NCBI GenBank assembly: GCA_018340805.1
Contig: JACMZG010001870.1
Location: 21,813,159-21,877,158 of the forward strand
Length of the DNA: 64,000 nucleotides
Source: Microvelia longipes
Taxonomy: Eukaryota > Arthropoda > Insecta > Hemiptera > Veliidae
Direction of reading: 5' to 3'
Each line of letters starts with the position of its first letter. Within the stretch, counting starts at the first letter, position 1. The position numbers were made by a program, and so were the translations under genes. The notes under the pieces are model-generated. The model made no database searches, was not told the DNA's origin, and saw nothing but the letters and a program-made list of their open reading frames with translations. Below are positions 40,321 to 52,114 of this stretch, piece after piece.

Positions 40321-41830
40321 ATTATATATATATATATATATTTCAGTCTACAGAGATCATATTAATTCTCTTTGTAGTACCAAAGATGGTAACAAGTAAC
40401 TTAAAAGCCTTTAATCTAGAAGTAGTTAAGGACCACCGCGGTGGACGTTCTAAGATCTTCACCTGTCTATTAGATCCCAATCCTTTACTCTCTTATTATT
40501 TTCCTTTTGAAGAAGAGTTCTTGGGCAATTACCTGTAATAAGTACCTTAATAGTACAAAGAGATTTTTCATTTTATTCCTTCATCCCCTGGAGGTATTTC
40601 TGTGATTGCTTTTTCAAAATTATACTGTTTTAAACTATTTTGAATCCCTGTTTAAGATAAAATCTCTTTTTAGTGTTTTTGATTTTCTTTATTTGTCGAC
40701 TTAAAAGATTCGTCTAAGTCAGATTTGTGTGCTATTTTTAATGCAATACAATTTAACCCTTAGTTTAACGTTTTAAGAATTTTATAAAGCTGTATTTGGC
40801 ATTGAAAATTCTTAAATAGTGCCTTAACAGAAGGGTTTGAGACGAGGCTTACATCGTTCGGTTTGAAATAAAGAACCACCCGATGTCTTTTGAACTATAT
40901 TAATTATTCTCTTTTGCATCAAATACAATGACAGAACAATACCTTCCTGACTATAAATCAAGAGAATTCCTATTTATTAAAAATTTGGCTTGAAATTTTA
41001 CGAATTAAATCTAAAAGTTGTGACTGTACTAATAGTAATAGTCATGGTTACGATCAGTTGACGTTCTACCAAAAATTTGAGAGAAAATAAATTCTATTAG
41101 TCTAACATTCAAAATAAACCAATAAATCAAAATAAACTAGTAGAATATTTCCCCTCTCTGATATTTGTGGTTTACAGCAAATCAAAACCGAGGTTATGTA
41201 ATGCCTTTTCTTATAGAACAGTGATATTTATTCAAATATTTTGATAATTGCCCTAAAATCTGTTTATGAACTGTATTGATTTATTATGATTTTAAATGTA
41301 TATGGGTTAGGAAACTGTAGAGAGTCAGCAATGTGATATTAAAGCTGATTAGTTGATTATACGTAATTCGCATAATTTTCCGTTTAACCAATAAAATTCA
41401 GACATATGTCATAATAAAATGCATGGTTAGTTGACTGACTTTTGTGTCAAGTAACGTTAAGTGTTATAGTGAATTACTTAACACACATCTTCTGGAAAGT
41501 GTTGCAAGTAATTTAACAAGTATATTTTTGTTTGCCATTTAATTGTTTTATCAAATTTTTTACCTCTCATTAACAACCGTTGGAGTATGGAGAAGTATTT
41601 TTAGAACCTAAATTATCCGTTTTTTGAAACCTTTTCCGTCATTTATACCAAGCTGTCTGTTTTTAAGAGTGTGTGTTACTGTAATTTATAATTGTAGATT
41701 CCTCTGTTTTTGTGCTTTAGAGCTTAAATTTGATTCAAAAATCTATCTTTAGGTTTAGCTGCTTTTTCTGGAAAAATATTTTTAAAACGCCATAACCCGT
41801 TTTTTATGGCTCATAAAATGTATTTAAACG
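40321..41830. other. No supported gene; short (TA)n at 40322
   Basis: The stretch 40376-40537 has an acceptor-like TTCTCTTTGTAG and a frame with protein-like composition (KDHRGGRSKIF). No downstream donor or family match supports an exon. Confidence 0.3.
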
Positions 41831-41890
41831 CAGAAAAATAGTTTAATTGATTTGAAATTTGGCATGCTATAGTTCCATTTAAGGTTAACA
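41831..41890 (+). repeat. Fragment related to 47290-47340
   Basis: AGAAAAATAGTTTAATTGAT then TTGAAATTTGG matches AGAAAAATAATTTAATTTAG then TTGAAATTTAG. Part of the interspersed family or of another element nested in it. Confidence 0.5.
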
Positions 41891-42689
41891 GCAAATATGT
41901 TAGTTTGAATGTTTACCTTTATATAAATTAGGTAATTTTCATATTTGAGGACTAAATTTAAGATAAGCAAGTCCGAGTTCGATAAGACAAGGAAAAGTTT
42001 ACCTCCCGAGGTAGCCCTTTTTTAAATCAACAGAATAAGCAATATTAACCTAAATCGGAGGTTAACAATCCATCTGAACTTTTTGCGCAGGCTGCAATAA
42101 TTAGTAATTTTAGTATAAAATTACTCGGTTTTGAGATTATAGTATAAAAACACATTACTTTTCTCATATATCTACAGTATGAAAAAGGAATAAAAAATAA
42201 TTATTTGGTTACTGTTGCATTAAAACAATTTTATTAATATCTTAACTTTTGCTTCCTACTATCTTTAGTGACTTTTTTTATAAGATCATAATAATGAATG
42301 AAAATCACCTGTTTATGTGTTAAGGAAGTTGTGGGCCGGTGCATGGGCGTTATAAAAAATGCTAGACCCAGATCTTTCGTTTTTTTACAACTCAAGTATT
42401 TTTACAAAACATCTGGATTTCTTCTTTCTTCTTCTTCTTTTTTTTTTCTTTTTTTTGGAGGGAGAGTGATAAAACGAGGTGATTTGTTTGTGTAAATAAT
42501 TTGACTAAAAGAAATTAATTTGTTTATATTTTGTATAATATTTTGGATAAAACTGGGTTTTAGAGGATTTCATTTAAATATTTGGGCTGTTTAAAATTAG
42601 GTTTTTAGGTTGAATTACTAAATTTTTTGGTGAAATAAAAATTGTTTATTCATTATTACAATCACTGATGATAATGCCTACAGTAACTA

Positions 42690-42711
42690 TATATAATATA
42701 TAAAAATATAT

Positions 42712-42743
<32 letters not shown>

Positions 42744-42780
42744 ATATATAATATATATGTATGTATGTGTGTGTGTGTGT
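42690..42780. repeat. (TA)n/(GT)n microsatellite
   Basis: TA alternation with AATATA interruptions, ending in (TG)n. Confidence 0.96.
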
Positions 42781-43481
42781 AGAAGAAGCTTTAATATTAT
42801 TTTATATTGAAATACATAAAAAAAATATGTTAATAGATAGACAAAAAATAATGGATTTGAGTCATTAATGCTTGCCCTATTTGATGACTGCTGATTTAAT
42901 TCATCACATATATTATCTCACTTCTCCATTGGGTTGACTATAAGAGTGAATGTCTTAAAATTGATAAGTCTTATTCAGAAGTCAGCTTGCGATTTTTAAG
43001 AATTATCTTTTCTCAATTTTTCTTAATGTATTGCCTTGTAGTTTATTCTCTTAAATAATTTTACTTACTATCTACTTTTTTATATTTTGTAAAATATTGT
43101 TTTTATACGCATATTTATGAAGCCGTATCTAATTAACCTTAAATAATTATAACCTTAGAGTTTGTCGACACTTCAATGCCTTTAATTTCAACCATATTTG
43201 GTCATCGTATAAATATTTTGTCGATTCGCTTTAATTTATTATCTTGTTTTATTCTTAACCAGCCTTTGAGTCACAGTCAATTCTTTAAGCTGTCGGTACT
43301 TATGATTTATGATGGCTACTTTTTCTTGACTTCACCCTATGATGTAATTTAAAGTCTATTTGGAACGCGTCATTTTTTTAAACACATTTAAGCGCTTTGT
43401 AACGGGAACTAAAATGATTTATCATTTGAAATGATTATACCTTATTTATAAATAAATATTGATTGGAAAATAATTACATTT

Positions 43482-43880
43482 ATTTTTACTTTTCCTCATT
43501 CATACGGATGGAATATAGGAAAAGTAATGTTATTTCAAAAATCAGAGGACGAGCGAAGAGAATCACAAAGACGTGTTTGCAGTATACATTTGGCGATTGT
43601 ATATTCTGAGGAGGAGGACGCAAAGCGAGTCCGTTGTAGTGAGAGTTGCAAATATAATGCGGTGAGGAAAAATTTCAAGGTAGAATTTTTTTCATCGTGT
43701 TTCATCATTCTAAGTTGTTTTTATTTATACATTTTTTCTCACAATTAACTGCCTTCACAAATCTTAATTTCAACTTATATATTTTATTTTGTGTTGTTTT
43801 CAAGTATATTTTACACTCTTTATGTAACTTACTATTAAAATATATATTTATTCATATTAATATATTCAAAAAACAATATT
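43482..43880 (+). repeat. Repeat-family copy 4
   Basis: The self-complementary motif at 43482-43526 is followed by the GAGGACGAGCGAAG block (43546-43640) and then by the block shared with 21640-21790. This copy links the two halves and shows that they belong to one element. Confidence 0.8.
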
Positions 43881-44160
43881 CCAATTTAATTTATATTAAG
43901 CCCTAGTTTATGATGTCCTTCTACGATAATTCCCTGAGAGTCAATACCAATGGTATAGAAGTCCCTAAAACAGGCATTTATTTTGTCTATACTCTATTTT
44001 AGAGTGAACATAATAGTAACTAAAACCATATAGCTATGAATACAATGTATTTTGCAAACTTCCAAAAGATAATTTAGCTTATCATTTTGTTTGCTGTAGT
44101 ATATCTCGTATTATGAGAATAACAGGTGCCCTAAACCTCTGTATAATTTTGTTGTTACAG

Positions 44161-44349
44161 TTATCTGGAGTTGGTCTTGGAGGAGTTGCTGTATGGAGTA
44201 AATATTTAAGAGAGCATATAGTTTTAGTTAAAACACTAATATATTCAGTCACTCCTTGGGCACTTCTAGCTGCCGGAGTCGCTTCAATATTTGTACCTGT
44301 TCTTGGATCCTGTTCAGTATCCAATCACAACAGATGTCTTCTAGTCTTG
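44161..44349 (+). CDS. Tetraspanin, second coding exon (residues 30-92: TM1 end, small loop, TM2)
   Basis: Seen: a pyrimidine-rich acceptor ending GTTGTTACAG at 44160, with a branch-like CTAAAC about 25 bases upstream, and a donor GTGAGT at 44350. The 189-bp exon is open in one frame for 63 codons, phase 0 at both ends. Residues 30-41 complete TM1. Residues 42-61 form a short extracellular loop with Lys and Arg. Residues 62-79 are TM2, starting WALLAAGV. The cytoplasmic turn is GSCSVSNHNRCLLVL. Family knowledge: tetraspanins have Gly-Cys-Cys-Gly then a short loop and (Asn/Ser)-x-Cys-Leu-Leu at this point. Here the usual paired Cys is reduced to Cys80, with Cys88 in the loop as a second possible palmitoylation site. 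Tetraspanins organise membrane microdomains and partner with integrins and other receptors. The subfamily cannot be named because the large extracellular loop with its CCG motif is not in view. Confidence 0.87.
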
Positions 44350-44460
44350 GTGAGTCCAAATTTAATTTATTTTCTGTGCTGGTATTTTTTAAAACAGTTT
44401 TAAATTAAGTGATTTGTGTTCCTTCACCTAAATAAATAATGAATATTTTCTCTTCGATCA

Positions 44461-44486
44461 CATTTATATATATATATATATTAATA

Positions 44487-44538
<52 letters not shown>

Positions 44539-44575
44539 TATATATATATATATATAATATATATATAATATATCC
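44461..44575. repeat. (TA)n microsatellite just after the tetraspanin exon
   Basis: About 115 bases of TA alternation with short AATATA interruptions. Confidence 0.97.
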
Positions 44576-44806
44576 AGTCTCTTTTTAAAAACCACTAGCA
44601 ACAAAAGTTAATACTATTTAATTTGTTTTAATTTTAACAATCATCTTTAAAATCTCTTTATGACTCACCAATACCACTTAAGAAACTCAACGATCTGAGC
44701 GGCTTATCATAATATCAAAAGTAGAAGATTTTTCTAATAAAATATAAGTGTTGTAAAATCTAAATGCACTTGATTCTGAAGTTACTGCCAGACTCAAGAG
44801 AGCCCT

Positions 44807-44832
44807 TTCAAGAGACTTAAGAGTCTCTTGAA
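44807..44832. repeat. Perfect 11-bp hairpin
   Basis: TTCAAGAGACT at 44807-44817 and AGTCTCTTGAA at 44822-44832. Confidence 0.85.
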
Positions 44833-45499
44833 AATAAGATTATTTACATCAAGATACAACATAGGTTTAGTTTTGTTTTTATTAAAATAGCTACATGATA
44901 ACTATTTTATTAGATTGAGACACGTGTATTACTGACACTGTCCTCTAACTTATTATTGTTAGTTCAGTTCTTATAATAATAGTTGGACAGAAACAATATT
45001 ATTGATAACAAAGAAGTTAGTTTGGAGACTACTTGTCAACCCTCCTAGCAAACTCAAAACCATTTTTAGCATTGACATCTTACAAATTTCTATTAGATTG
45101 ATTTCTTAGCATCTAATAGCATCAAAGCTTTTTAAGCTTTTTATGTTGTAAAGAACAAATATATTTTTTTTTAATTTTTAATGTTAATTATACGATTGTA
45201 GGATGATTTTTTAAAAATGCGTACTACGTTTTTGTTGTTTTGTCCTATAGTAAAGAGGGCTTATGAAGAACTTCTAGAATTCCTTATACCTTTATTGAGC
45301 TTGTGATAATCTATTTATTTGTTTCCTTTTTCGAAGTAAATATCTTACTCTTATTAAGTTAGTTTTGTAGAAACGTGTTGTACAGTTACAAATAATTTGT
45401 TTTTTTGGTCACAAAGTAATAGTTAGAATCGTTTGTGTGTCAAGTTTGTTTTAGCACACTCACTCACTCTTATTCTGTTATAAACATTTTTTTAAGAAG

Positions 45500-46130
45500 A
45501 ACTCACAATGGCTTAAAATAAGTAATGTATGCACCTAACTAACACGCCTAGTTTTGCGCGTATAAAAAAGGCCCCTACAAACAAAGCAATCAAGATGTGA
45601 CCCCTGAGTTCGTGATGCAAGAAGACCTTGGGGACAACACAACTCAGTAATAACCGAGATCTGTATGAAGTTAAACCCAGAGTCGTGATTCTAAGCATCT
45701 TGGCAATAAACAGAAAACACCCCGGGTATTTCAGGTAGGGCACGTACAACAATCATAACACTCTTTTTAAAGTGGGAAGAACTAAAGTTAAGTCTTCAGA
45801 GCTAAATGAACTTGAGCTTAGAACATGAACACCCTAGCTAAGAAAATGAACCAATACAAATCCATCTGAAATAAAGATTAAGGTCTTCTGATAGTGACCT
45901 CGTCGATGTAGATGGTGACTTCAACATTTCGGTTCCACTGTAGGAAAGCGGTTAGTTTAAATTGAGAAAGTTTGTCCAATTTTGTATTGAGCATTCATTG
46001 TGTTTTCATTTATAATATCCTTTATCTCTGGAAATGGCTTCTTCAGTGAAACGAAACGGTGGAGTCATCATCTATCTTGACGCGGATACCACCAGAAGAC
46101 CTAAATGTTTATGGGAATACCTGCAAAAGC
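45500..46130. repeat. Compositionally distinct block with a diverged inverted repeat
   Basis: Less AT-rich than its surroundings. Bases 45909-45946 (GATGGTGACTTCAACATTTC then GGTTCCACTG) resemble the reverse complement of 46035-46075 (GATGATGACTCCACCGTTTC then GTTTCACTG). It is probably an old mobile-element piece. The frame at 45513-45752 on the minus strand has no recognisable domain. Confidence 0.45.
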
Positions 46131-46847
46131 CTATCTACTTAAAAATCCATTTGTGGGAGGGAGGTGGGGATTAATTTTGTCATCCTTGAAATTAGGCACT
46201 GTAGGTTTATAATGAAACTAAAGGATAAATAAAGATTATAATTATTAATGAGAGTGATGCAGTCAAAATATCATGCAAAATAAATCTTTCTAAGAAAGAA
46301 AGTGTTACATCAAAAAATAAGTGCATGGATAGAGATAGGAAGTAGATAATTCATTTTCTAAAGAAATAGGATATAGTTTTGGAACTTAGGTTACAGCAAG
46401 AGTCTGAGAGATGGAATCAAGGGTAGTAAATTAAAATGAGTAAATATAGCAATTGGGTACCTAATAAGACAGATTTTCAAAACCATTTTAAACAATTAAT
46501 TATTCGGATTACTCATTAATATGCCTTTAATCACTCTAACAAAATGTATCGTGTAATAAGAGATGAAGAGAAACCTATCTGATTACAGAGGTAAGATATG
46601 TTATGACTTATTAGTGGGTGGTCTAAGCCCAAACATAGGGCGCGGCCTGACTTTGGTTTCGAATAAACATTAAAATGTAATTAATTATTCTTTAAGATCG
46701 ACCATCGTGAGTTTTCTAATCTGATTATATGTCAAAAACATAAGTTTCATCTTACCATATTGTGACGGATTATTGTAACTCTGACAAAACAAACTTTTGG
46801 GATCATTTCTTATTATGAAGTTATAATTAGGTTGTTAATACCATCAG

Positions 46848-48502
46848 TTTTTACTTTTTCCTCATTTATACCGTAGGTACGTAACAAAAGTATTTTGTCT
46901 GCACAAAAAATCCGAAACCAGGATATTATCAAAACTATCCGTTTCATGCGTTTCATCCGTTTCATGTTTTTAAGACCTCCTGAGAGGTTTTCATAAAGTT
47001 GTGTTGTCTGTATGTGTGTGCCTGTTATTATCGTAGCTCCTAATGTATTTATGAGTTGAAACTTTGTACAAAAATCAGTCTATTTTTCTACATTTTACAA
47101 ATTATGACGTCATTAACCCGAAATTATGACGCAGCAAAAATTTCTAAAAATCATAAAACAAATCATAAAGATATGACACGCATGTAGCCACGTATAAGAC
47201 TAACATACGTGTCAAGTTTCATCTCATTATTAGCATTAATTCAATTATTATCAAATAACTTTTGTATGTTTTTTAAACATCTAAAAAAAATAGAAAAATA
47301 ATTTAATTTAGTTGAAATTTAGTACAAGTATATACCTTTACATAATAAATCAGAGCACCAAGTTTCGTTTTAATAGGACAAATATATCTGGTTTTGTTGG
47401 ATGATAAAAGTAGGGCAGCATTGAGCGTGGACAGTGCTGTATAGGTGACCGCTGAGAATGAAGCGAATGTATTTAGAATTTGAGGACGACCGAAGCGAGT
47501 CCACAGACTTGTTGAAGTATAAATGTGGCGAATCATATATTCTAAGGGCAAGCGAAGCGAGTCCAAAACAGGGAGGATGCGTAACCATTAATTAAGTTCG
47601 ATGAAAACACGTTGGAAGTTTATAAAACTGTTTTTAAAAGTGCATATTAGAAGTCAAAATAACATTAAATTAAAACAAAATTAACTCAAAAATAAAATAT
47701 TGATAAAAGATTACAGATATAGGTATGCATAGGAAGCATATCGATCAAATGCTCGATTTTGTTTTACTTTGTGGCGGATTCATGCCACAAAGTCAGGTTT
47801 CTGACGGCCAGTTTCCTGTAAAGTGGCCGTTATAACGGCCATGTAACGTTAAACGTAAAGGTTATAACGTTTTCGTCACATCATGGAAAACGTTATTATA
47901 TCATACCATGTGCCGGCCGAACCAAGTAAAATAGGCACCGTTCTGACCAGGATTAAAACAACAATGCTGTTTTGCTGGGACGACGGAATGCTAAGCACTC
48001 TTCGGTCCTTCTGAACCCTTAAGCAATTGGGTTGTAAAGGGCTCCACTTAAAAATAGGCATTAGACGGAAATAATAAGAAAAAAATAGGATAAAAGTAAG
48101 TTTTGCCACCTAGTATTTTTAGGTTTTAGTATTTTACAACTATTTTACATACATAGTATTTTTAGCCCAACTTCTGCTCTCCACCAAGACCAGAAGCTTC
48201 GACATTTGACTTAACTTGGGCTAACATTTTATGTGTTGGCTTCATTATTGAATGTCACATTACTGGTTTTGTCTATCGTTAATACAATTCTTAGTGTTAA
48301 TAATATCTGATTAGATAAATAAACAAGTAATGAAGTAATTAACTTATTTATTTCATTATATGAAAAACAGAAGATTTATTAACAAAACTTATTTCGTAGA
48401 AGTTCTTTTATTGCCTTTAAAGTACATTTTTTATTTATAAAAAAATAATGAATTCAATACTTTTCCTTATACCTAAGGTGGTAGGTTAAGAAAAGTAAAA
48501 AC
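46848..48502. mobile_element. Candidate full member of the interspersed family, 1.66 kb
   Basis: Starts with the hairpin motif at 46848-46890 and ends with an inverted copy at 48458-48502 (CTTTTCCTTATACC and TTAGGTATAAGGAAAAGT in mirrored form). The interior has the TTTTTAAGACCTCCTGAG block (shared with 18402 and 13041), the GAAACTTTGTACAAAAATC block, the GAGCGAAGCGAGTCC segment (47400-47585) and a hairpin cluster at 47766-47841. No transposase frame exists. Because the end motif is self-complementary, the pairing of ends is an inference, and two separate fragments could mimic it. Confidence 0.5.
47766..47841. repeat. Cluster of hairpins
   Basis: ACTTTGTGGC (47766-47775) with GCCACAAAGT (47784-47793), then TCAGGTTTCTGA, then the uninterrupted palindrome TGGCCGTTATAACGGCCA at 47824-47841. 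Confidence 0.85.
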
Positions 48503-49707
48503 ATTTAAAAAAGAATGAAAATCACTCGCTTTTCTTTAATAGAGTAAGTAATGTGAGATTTGAAAAAAAACTCATGTATAAAGGAATTTTAGATAGAAAC
48601 CGAAGACATAATTAAATTCCAAGCTAAATAGAGCAGAATATTAGATATAGACTGAAATAGAACCTAAATTACTTTCTTAGATGTGTAACATCAAATAGAG
48701 AAAGAGAAAATAGATAAGAAAGATGTGAAGTAATTTCTTACATGTAATAAAACTGAGTTGGGAGCTACAGTTTTGTCAAGTTAAATAAGTTGTGTTCTTG
48801 TGTTTATAATTTATTAATGCACTACTCCATAAACAAGTTTAGTATTTCAATTTTGATTTCATATTTTTATTTAATTTAAAATTTGTCTATCAAAGTAGCG
48901 CCGTATAGCAAGTAATAATTAATTTTCAATTACTCCATAAGTACACGTAAACTGTGTTTTGTTTTATCATCAAATTTACAGTGTGTACTTAAAACTATAC
49001 GGAGAACTTTGGCAGTTATACTCACGTTGCGTCCGAATCTAATAATATGTCCCATAATTAATTCATTTTGTAAAGTTACTAAAATCATAATTAAACTTAT
49101 TTTAATTATCATATTTATTTTAGATAAAAGTTATTCATAGATGAATTAGGAAAAACTCTAATATTATTTTTTGAAATAGTTTGTCTCGGCTTACAGACCT
49201 AATGTCCTATGCTATAATCTAGAAGGGAAAACAGTAATCTTCTAAAACCTTTAAGACATGCATTAATATTACTGTTAATAGTTAAAGTTGTACGTATGTA
49301 TGTCGCTACACAGTGTATACGTTTTTAAGTAAAATATCAGGAATAATTTAGAATTTTTCTTTATGATTACAAGTTAAATTTTAAGTCAACTTGTGCATCT
49401 GTTATCAGATACAATGGTTATATATAAACATATTCAAGATTTTTTTAAAACAGATAACCAAATTCATTACTTATTTTTAAAATAGTTAAAATGCCAGGTG
49501 TAAGATGCATAAAACCCTTAAACATCTTTCTCTAAAATCTTATACACAGACGTGATTTAAATCAAAGGCGTTTTAATTTAATTTAAACATTTTATTTAAT
49601 TAATTTAACATATTAACTATAAAAAAGTGAATGTTGGCTCAAGATCATCTTGGGATTTTGTATTTAAGATCTTGGAATAAGTAATGCTTCTAAAAGCATT
49701 TCCTTTT
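48503..49707. other. No gene seen
   Basis: AT-rich intronic DNA, closed frames. Confidence 0.45.
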
Positions 49708-49749
49708 ACAGCAAAACCTATTCCACCACCTGGAATAGGTGGTGCTGTA
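49708..49749. repeat. Two-tier hairpin of 42 bases
   Basis: TACAGCA pairs with TGCTGTA on the outside and ACCTATTCCA with TGGAATAGGT on the inside, around CCACC. A similar TTCTAAAAG element precedes it. Confidence 0.8.
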
Positions 49750-50777
49750 GCGAATTAAAAAATATATATTAATTTCTTCATTCAGAAAAATCAGCTCACT
49801 TCTGCATGACCCCAACCCTATTTGCTCTTTTTTCCTTTACAAATTTGCTAAATGTAAACATAGCAGTCATAAATGAATTTACGATTTTTGCATTAAATGA
49901 AGAAAAGTTAATGGACTGCGGTTATTAGTTATAGAAATAAATTTGGAGTATTTAGGGAACATGTTATTTATTCAAAAATCATGATTAAGGACTGCAGTTA
50001 ACTTCATTATTCCAACAAAATAAATTACAATAATTTGTTTTTGAAGCCAAATTTTTAGGGCTATTATTACCCATAATGATCCTTGATTACCATTAACCTT
50101 GGAAGACATTTTCTAATCAAAACTTGGAACAAATGATTTTCAATCATCTTATCTCATTTTCTTTAAGGATTGCAGTCTTTATTACTATTTAGTTGTATTG
50201 TTTTTATATATTTTTATATACCTTTTAATTTTAAATAGTTTAAAGTATTAGTTTTAAGGTTTTTGTTGCTATCAATAAATTATATAATAAAATAATAAAT
50301 TACATTATTAAATTATATAATAAATTATATAATTTATTTATATATTTATTTATATAATAAAAGTATAAATAAATGATAAAATATAATGATTGTACTTTTA
50401 ATTATGATATAATTTATAATAATTTCAAGATTAAGTTGAGTATTTGTATATCAATACAATGATATAATAATTGTATTGCTTTTAGAAAATGTTCACCAGA
50501 AAATAACGCTTGTGAGGTTGGTAAAATAATGGAATTGAAGGAAAGGGTGTGGGAGGAATAGAGTTTTAAGCTATAGCATGTAATAATTATTATTTTAGAT
50601 AAACTCATTTATTTCTGTTAATCATTTAAGAAAATGTATTTTTAGTCTAGCTTTATATTTTCGTCACAACTTCGAAATCGTTTCGCCCTTGATCAGAATG
50701 TTATGCTTATCAAAAGCGTAAAGTTGTATTATTCGGGTCTTGCTGTACTTAACCTCAGAATAAGAAGTGATCTAATA
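49750..50777. other. No gene seen
   Basis: AT-rich, with a palindromic AT stretch at 50270-50400 (TAAATTATATAATTTATTTA type). Confidence 0.45.
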
Positions 50778-51685
50778 GGCCCTTGTAGACGTACGGTTTT
50801 TCCCGACTGTTTTGGACTGTCGGTCCAAAACAGTCGGGAAAAACCGTGCGTCTAAATGCTGGGACGGATCGATTGGACCGCTGGTAAAAACCGTGTGATG
50901 GACCGCGGTCCTGGACCGTCAGTTTTTTGTTTTATGTGCATTTACACGTGCAGACCAGACTGGCGGATCAAGTCTGTCGGTTTTTTTATTTACTTTACTT
51001 TTTACTTTACAGCACTTAATTAAAAAAAATAAAGAAAAATAAAATAAAAAAATCGGGTATGGGGTACCTTGAAACTTTTTCTCATTCATGATTACGCTAA
51101 TTTATATATTTTAAATAATCATAAAAATATAAGTTACCATATTAGGATTCGAACCCTGTTCCATTAATTTTTAATAGTTAATATTTATCTCATATTTATG
51201 AGAAAAAGAAAGGTTAAAAATGATTCTTTTAATAGTTAACTAGTTTAAATAGTTCTTTTAAACTAGTTAACTTTTTAATAATAATAATAATAATAAGTAA
51301 AAAGACACTTTTACTTTTTTGATAATAATAATAACACTGCATAAATAACAATTGTTTTCTATAATAATACTAATTTTCTAAAGAAACATAAAAAATAAAC
51401 AAAAACAAATATAAAAAAATAAATTATCTCTGGACTGTCACAAAAAACTTTCCGCCAGGCGGAAAGACCACGGACCGGTCCAAAACCGACAGTTTTTGTG
51501 TTTACACTAGCAGTTTTGGACCGTCGGTCCATCTCACGGTTCTAGACCGCGGATCTGGACCGTGCACTTTATTTTTCTTTATTATTTGGACTGTCGGTTT
51601 TTCCCGCGGTCCAGACCGCGGTCCGGACCGCGGGAAAAACCGACAGTCCAAAACCGTCGGGAAAAACCGTACGTCTACAGGGGCC
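50778..51685. mobile_element. 908-bp MITE with hairpin-capped terminal inverted repeats
   Basis: The left end GGCCCTTGTAGACGTACGG and the right end (reverse complement GGCCCCTGTAGACGTACGG) start inverted repeats of about 48 bp with few differences. Each end also has its own hairpin: 50787-50817 with 50823-50853 (31-bp arms, one mismatch) and 51588-51612 with 51625-51649 (25-bp arms, perfect). The interior repeats GGACCGYGG and GGACTGTCGG words. There is no ORF, so it is non-autonomous. Flanking TA on both sides (or a TAA/CTAAT-like duplication) fits Tc1/mariner or PIF/Harbinger insertion; the family is not settled. A family-type ATCGGGTATGGGGTACCT segment lies inside at about 51051-51070. Confidence 0.85.
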
Positions 51686-52081
51686 TAATGTCTCACATTT
51701 TATAACTTTTTACAAAGTAAAAACTTCAGAGGGTATAACTGTATAACTTCAGCTTGCTGAGCTCGTCTTCAGTACAATATAATCCAATACGTAGTGTTAT
51801 TATGTTAGTAAGGTTAAGAAAGTATTACATGTATCAATCGAGTAGTAGTAATACAGGAATTACATATTATGTTCACGTGTGCTTTAAAAAATTCTTGTGG
51901 TGCTCAATAATTTTAATTCTTAAGAACAATAGCAGTATATTTCATTTAATTTAATTTAAATTGTGAACAAACTTTTACATATAATTTTAAGTATCATTCT
52001 AATAAATTATCTGTGCCGATAACTTTTAAACCAAACGTTAAATAGCTATCAATATATTTCGACTTGTTTTTTTTTTTTGTG
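51686..52081. other. AT-rich spacer between the two elements
   Basis: No gene. It ends in a run of about 15 T just before the foldback target site. Confidence 0.5.
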
Positions 52082-52089
52082 TTTTAATA
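52082..52089 (+). repeat. Target-site duplication, left copy (TTTTAATA)
   Basis: Identical to 55847-55854 and directly abutting the inverted termini GTAGGGGGAAA / TTTCCCCCTAC. Confidence 0.88.
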
Positions 52090-52114
52090 GTAGGGGGAAA
52101 AGGAGCGTTCTGGG

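Larger units (their letters stand above)
20174..44160 (+). other. Tetraspanin intron within TM1 (23,987 bp)
   Basis: Bounded by GTAAGTA at 20174 and ACAG at 44160, phase 0. It contains no other exon I could support on either strand. It is filled with AT-rich unique sequence, repeat-family fragments (21600-21800, 23436-23796, 43482-43880), an inverted duplication (37995-38451), a 20-bp minisatellite and AT-rich low-complexity runs. A smaller hidden exon is not excluded. Confidence 0.72.

Noticed and set aside
40376..40537. Coding exon with KDHRGGRSKIF
   Set aside because: An acceptor-like sequence is present but there is no convincing donor, partner exon or family match.
44113..44160. ATG at 44113 as the start of the membrane protein
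   Set aside because: The stretch up to 44160 is a typical branch point plus polypyrimidine tract ending in CAG, and the exon at 20065 supplies a better N-terminus in phase.
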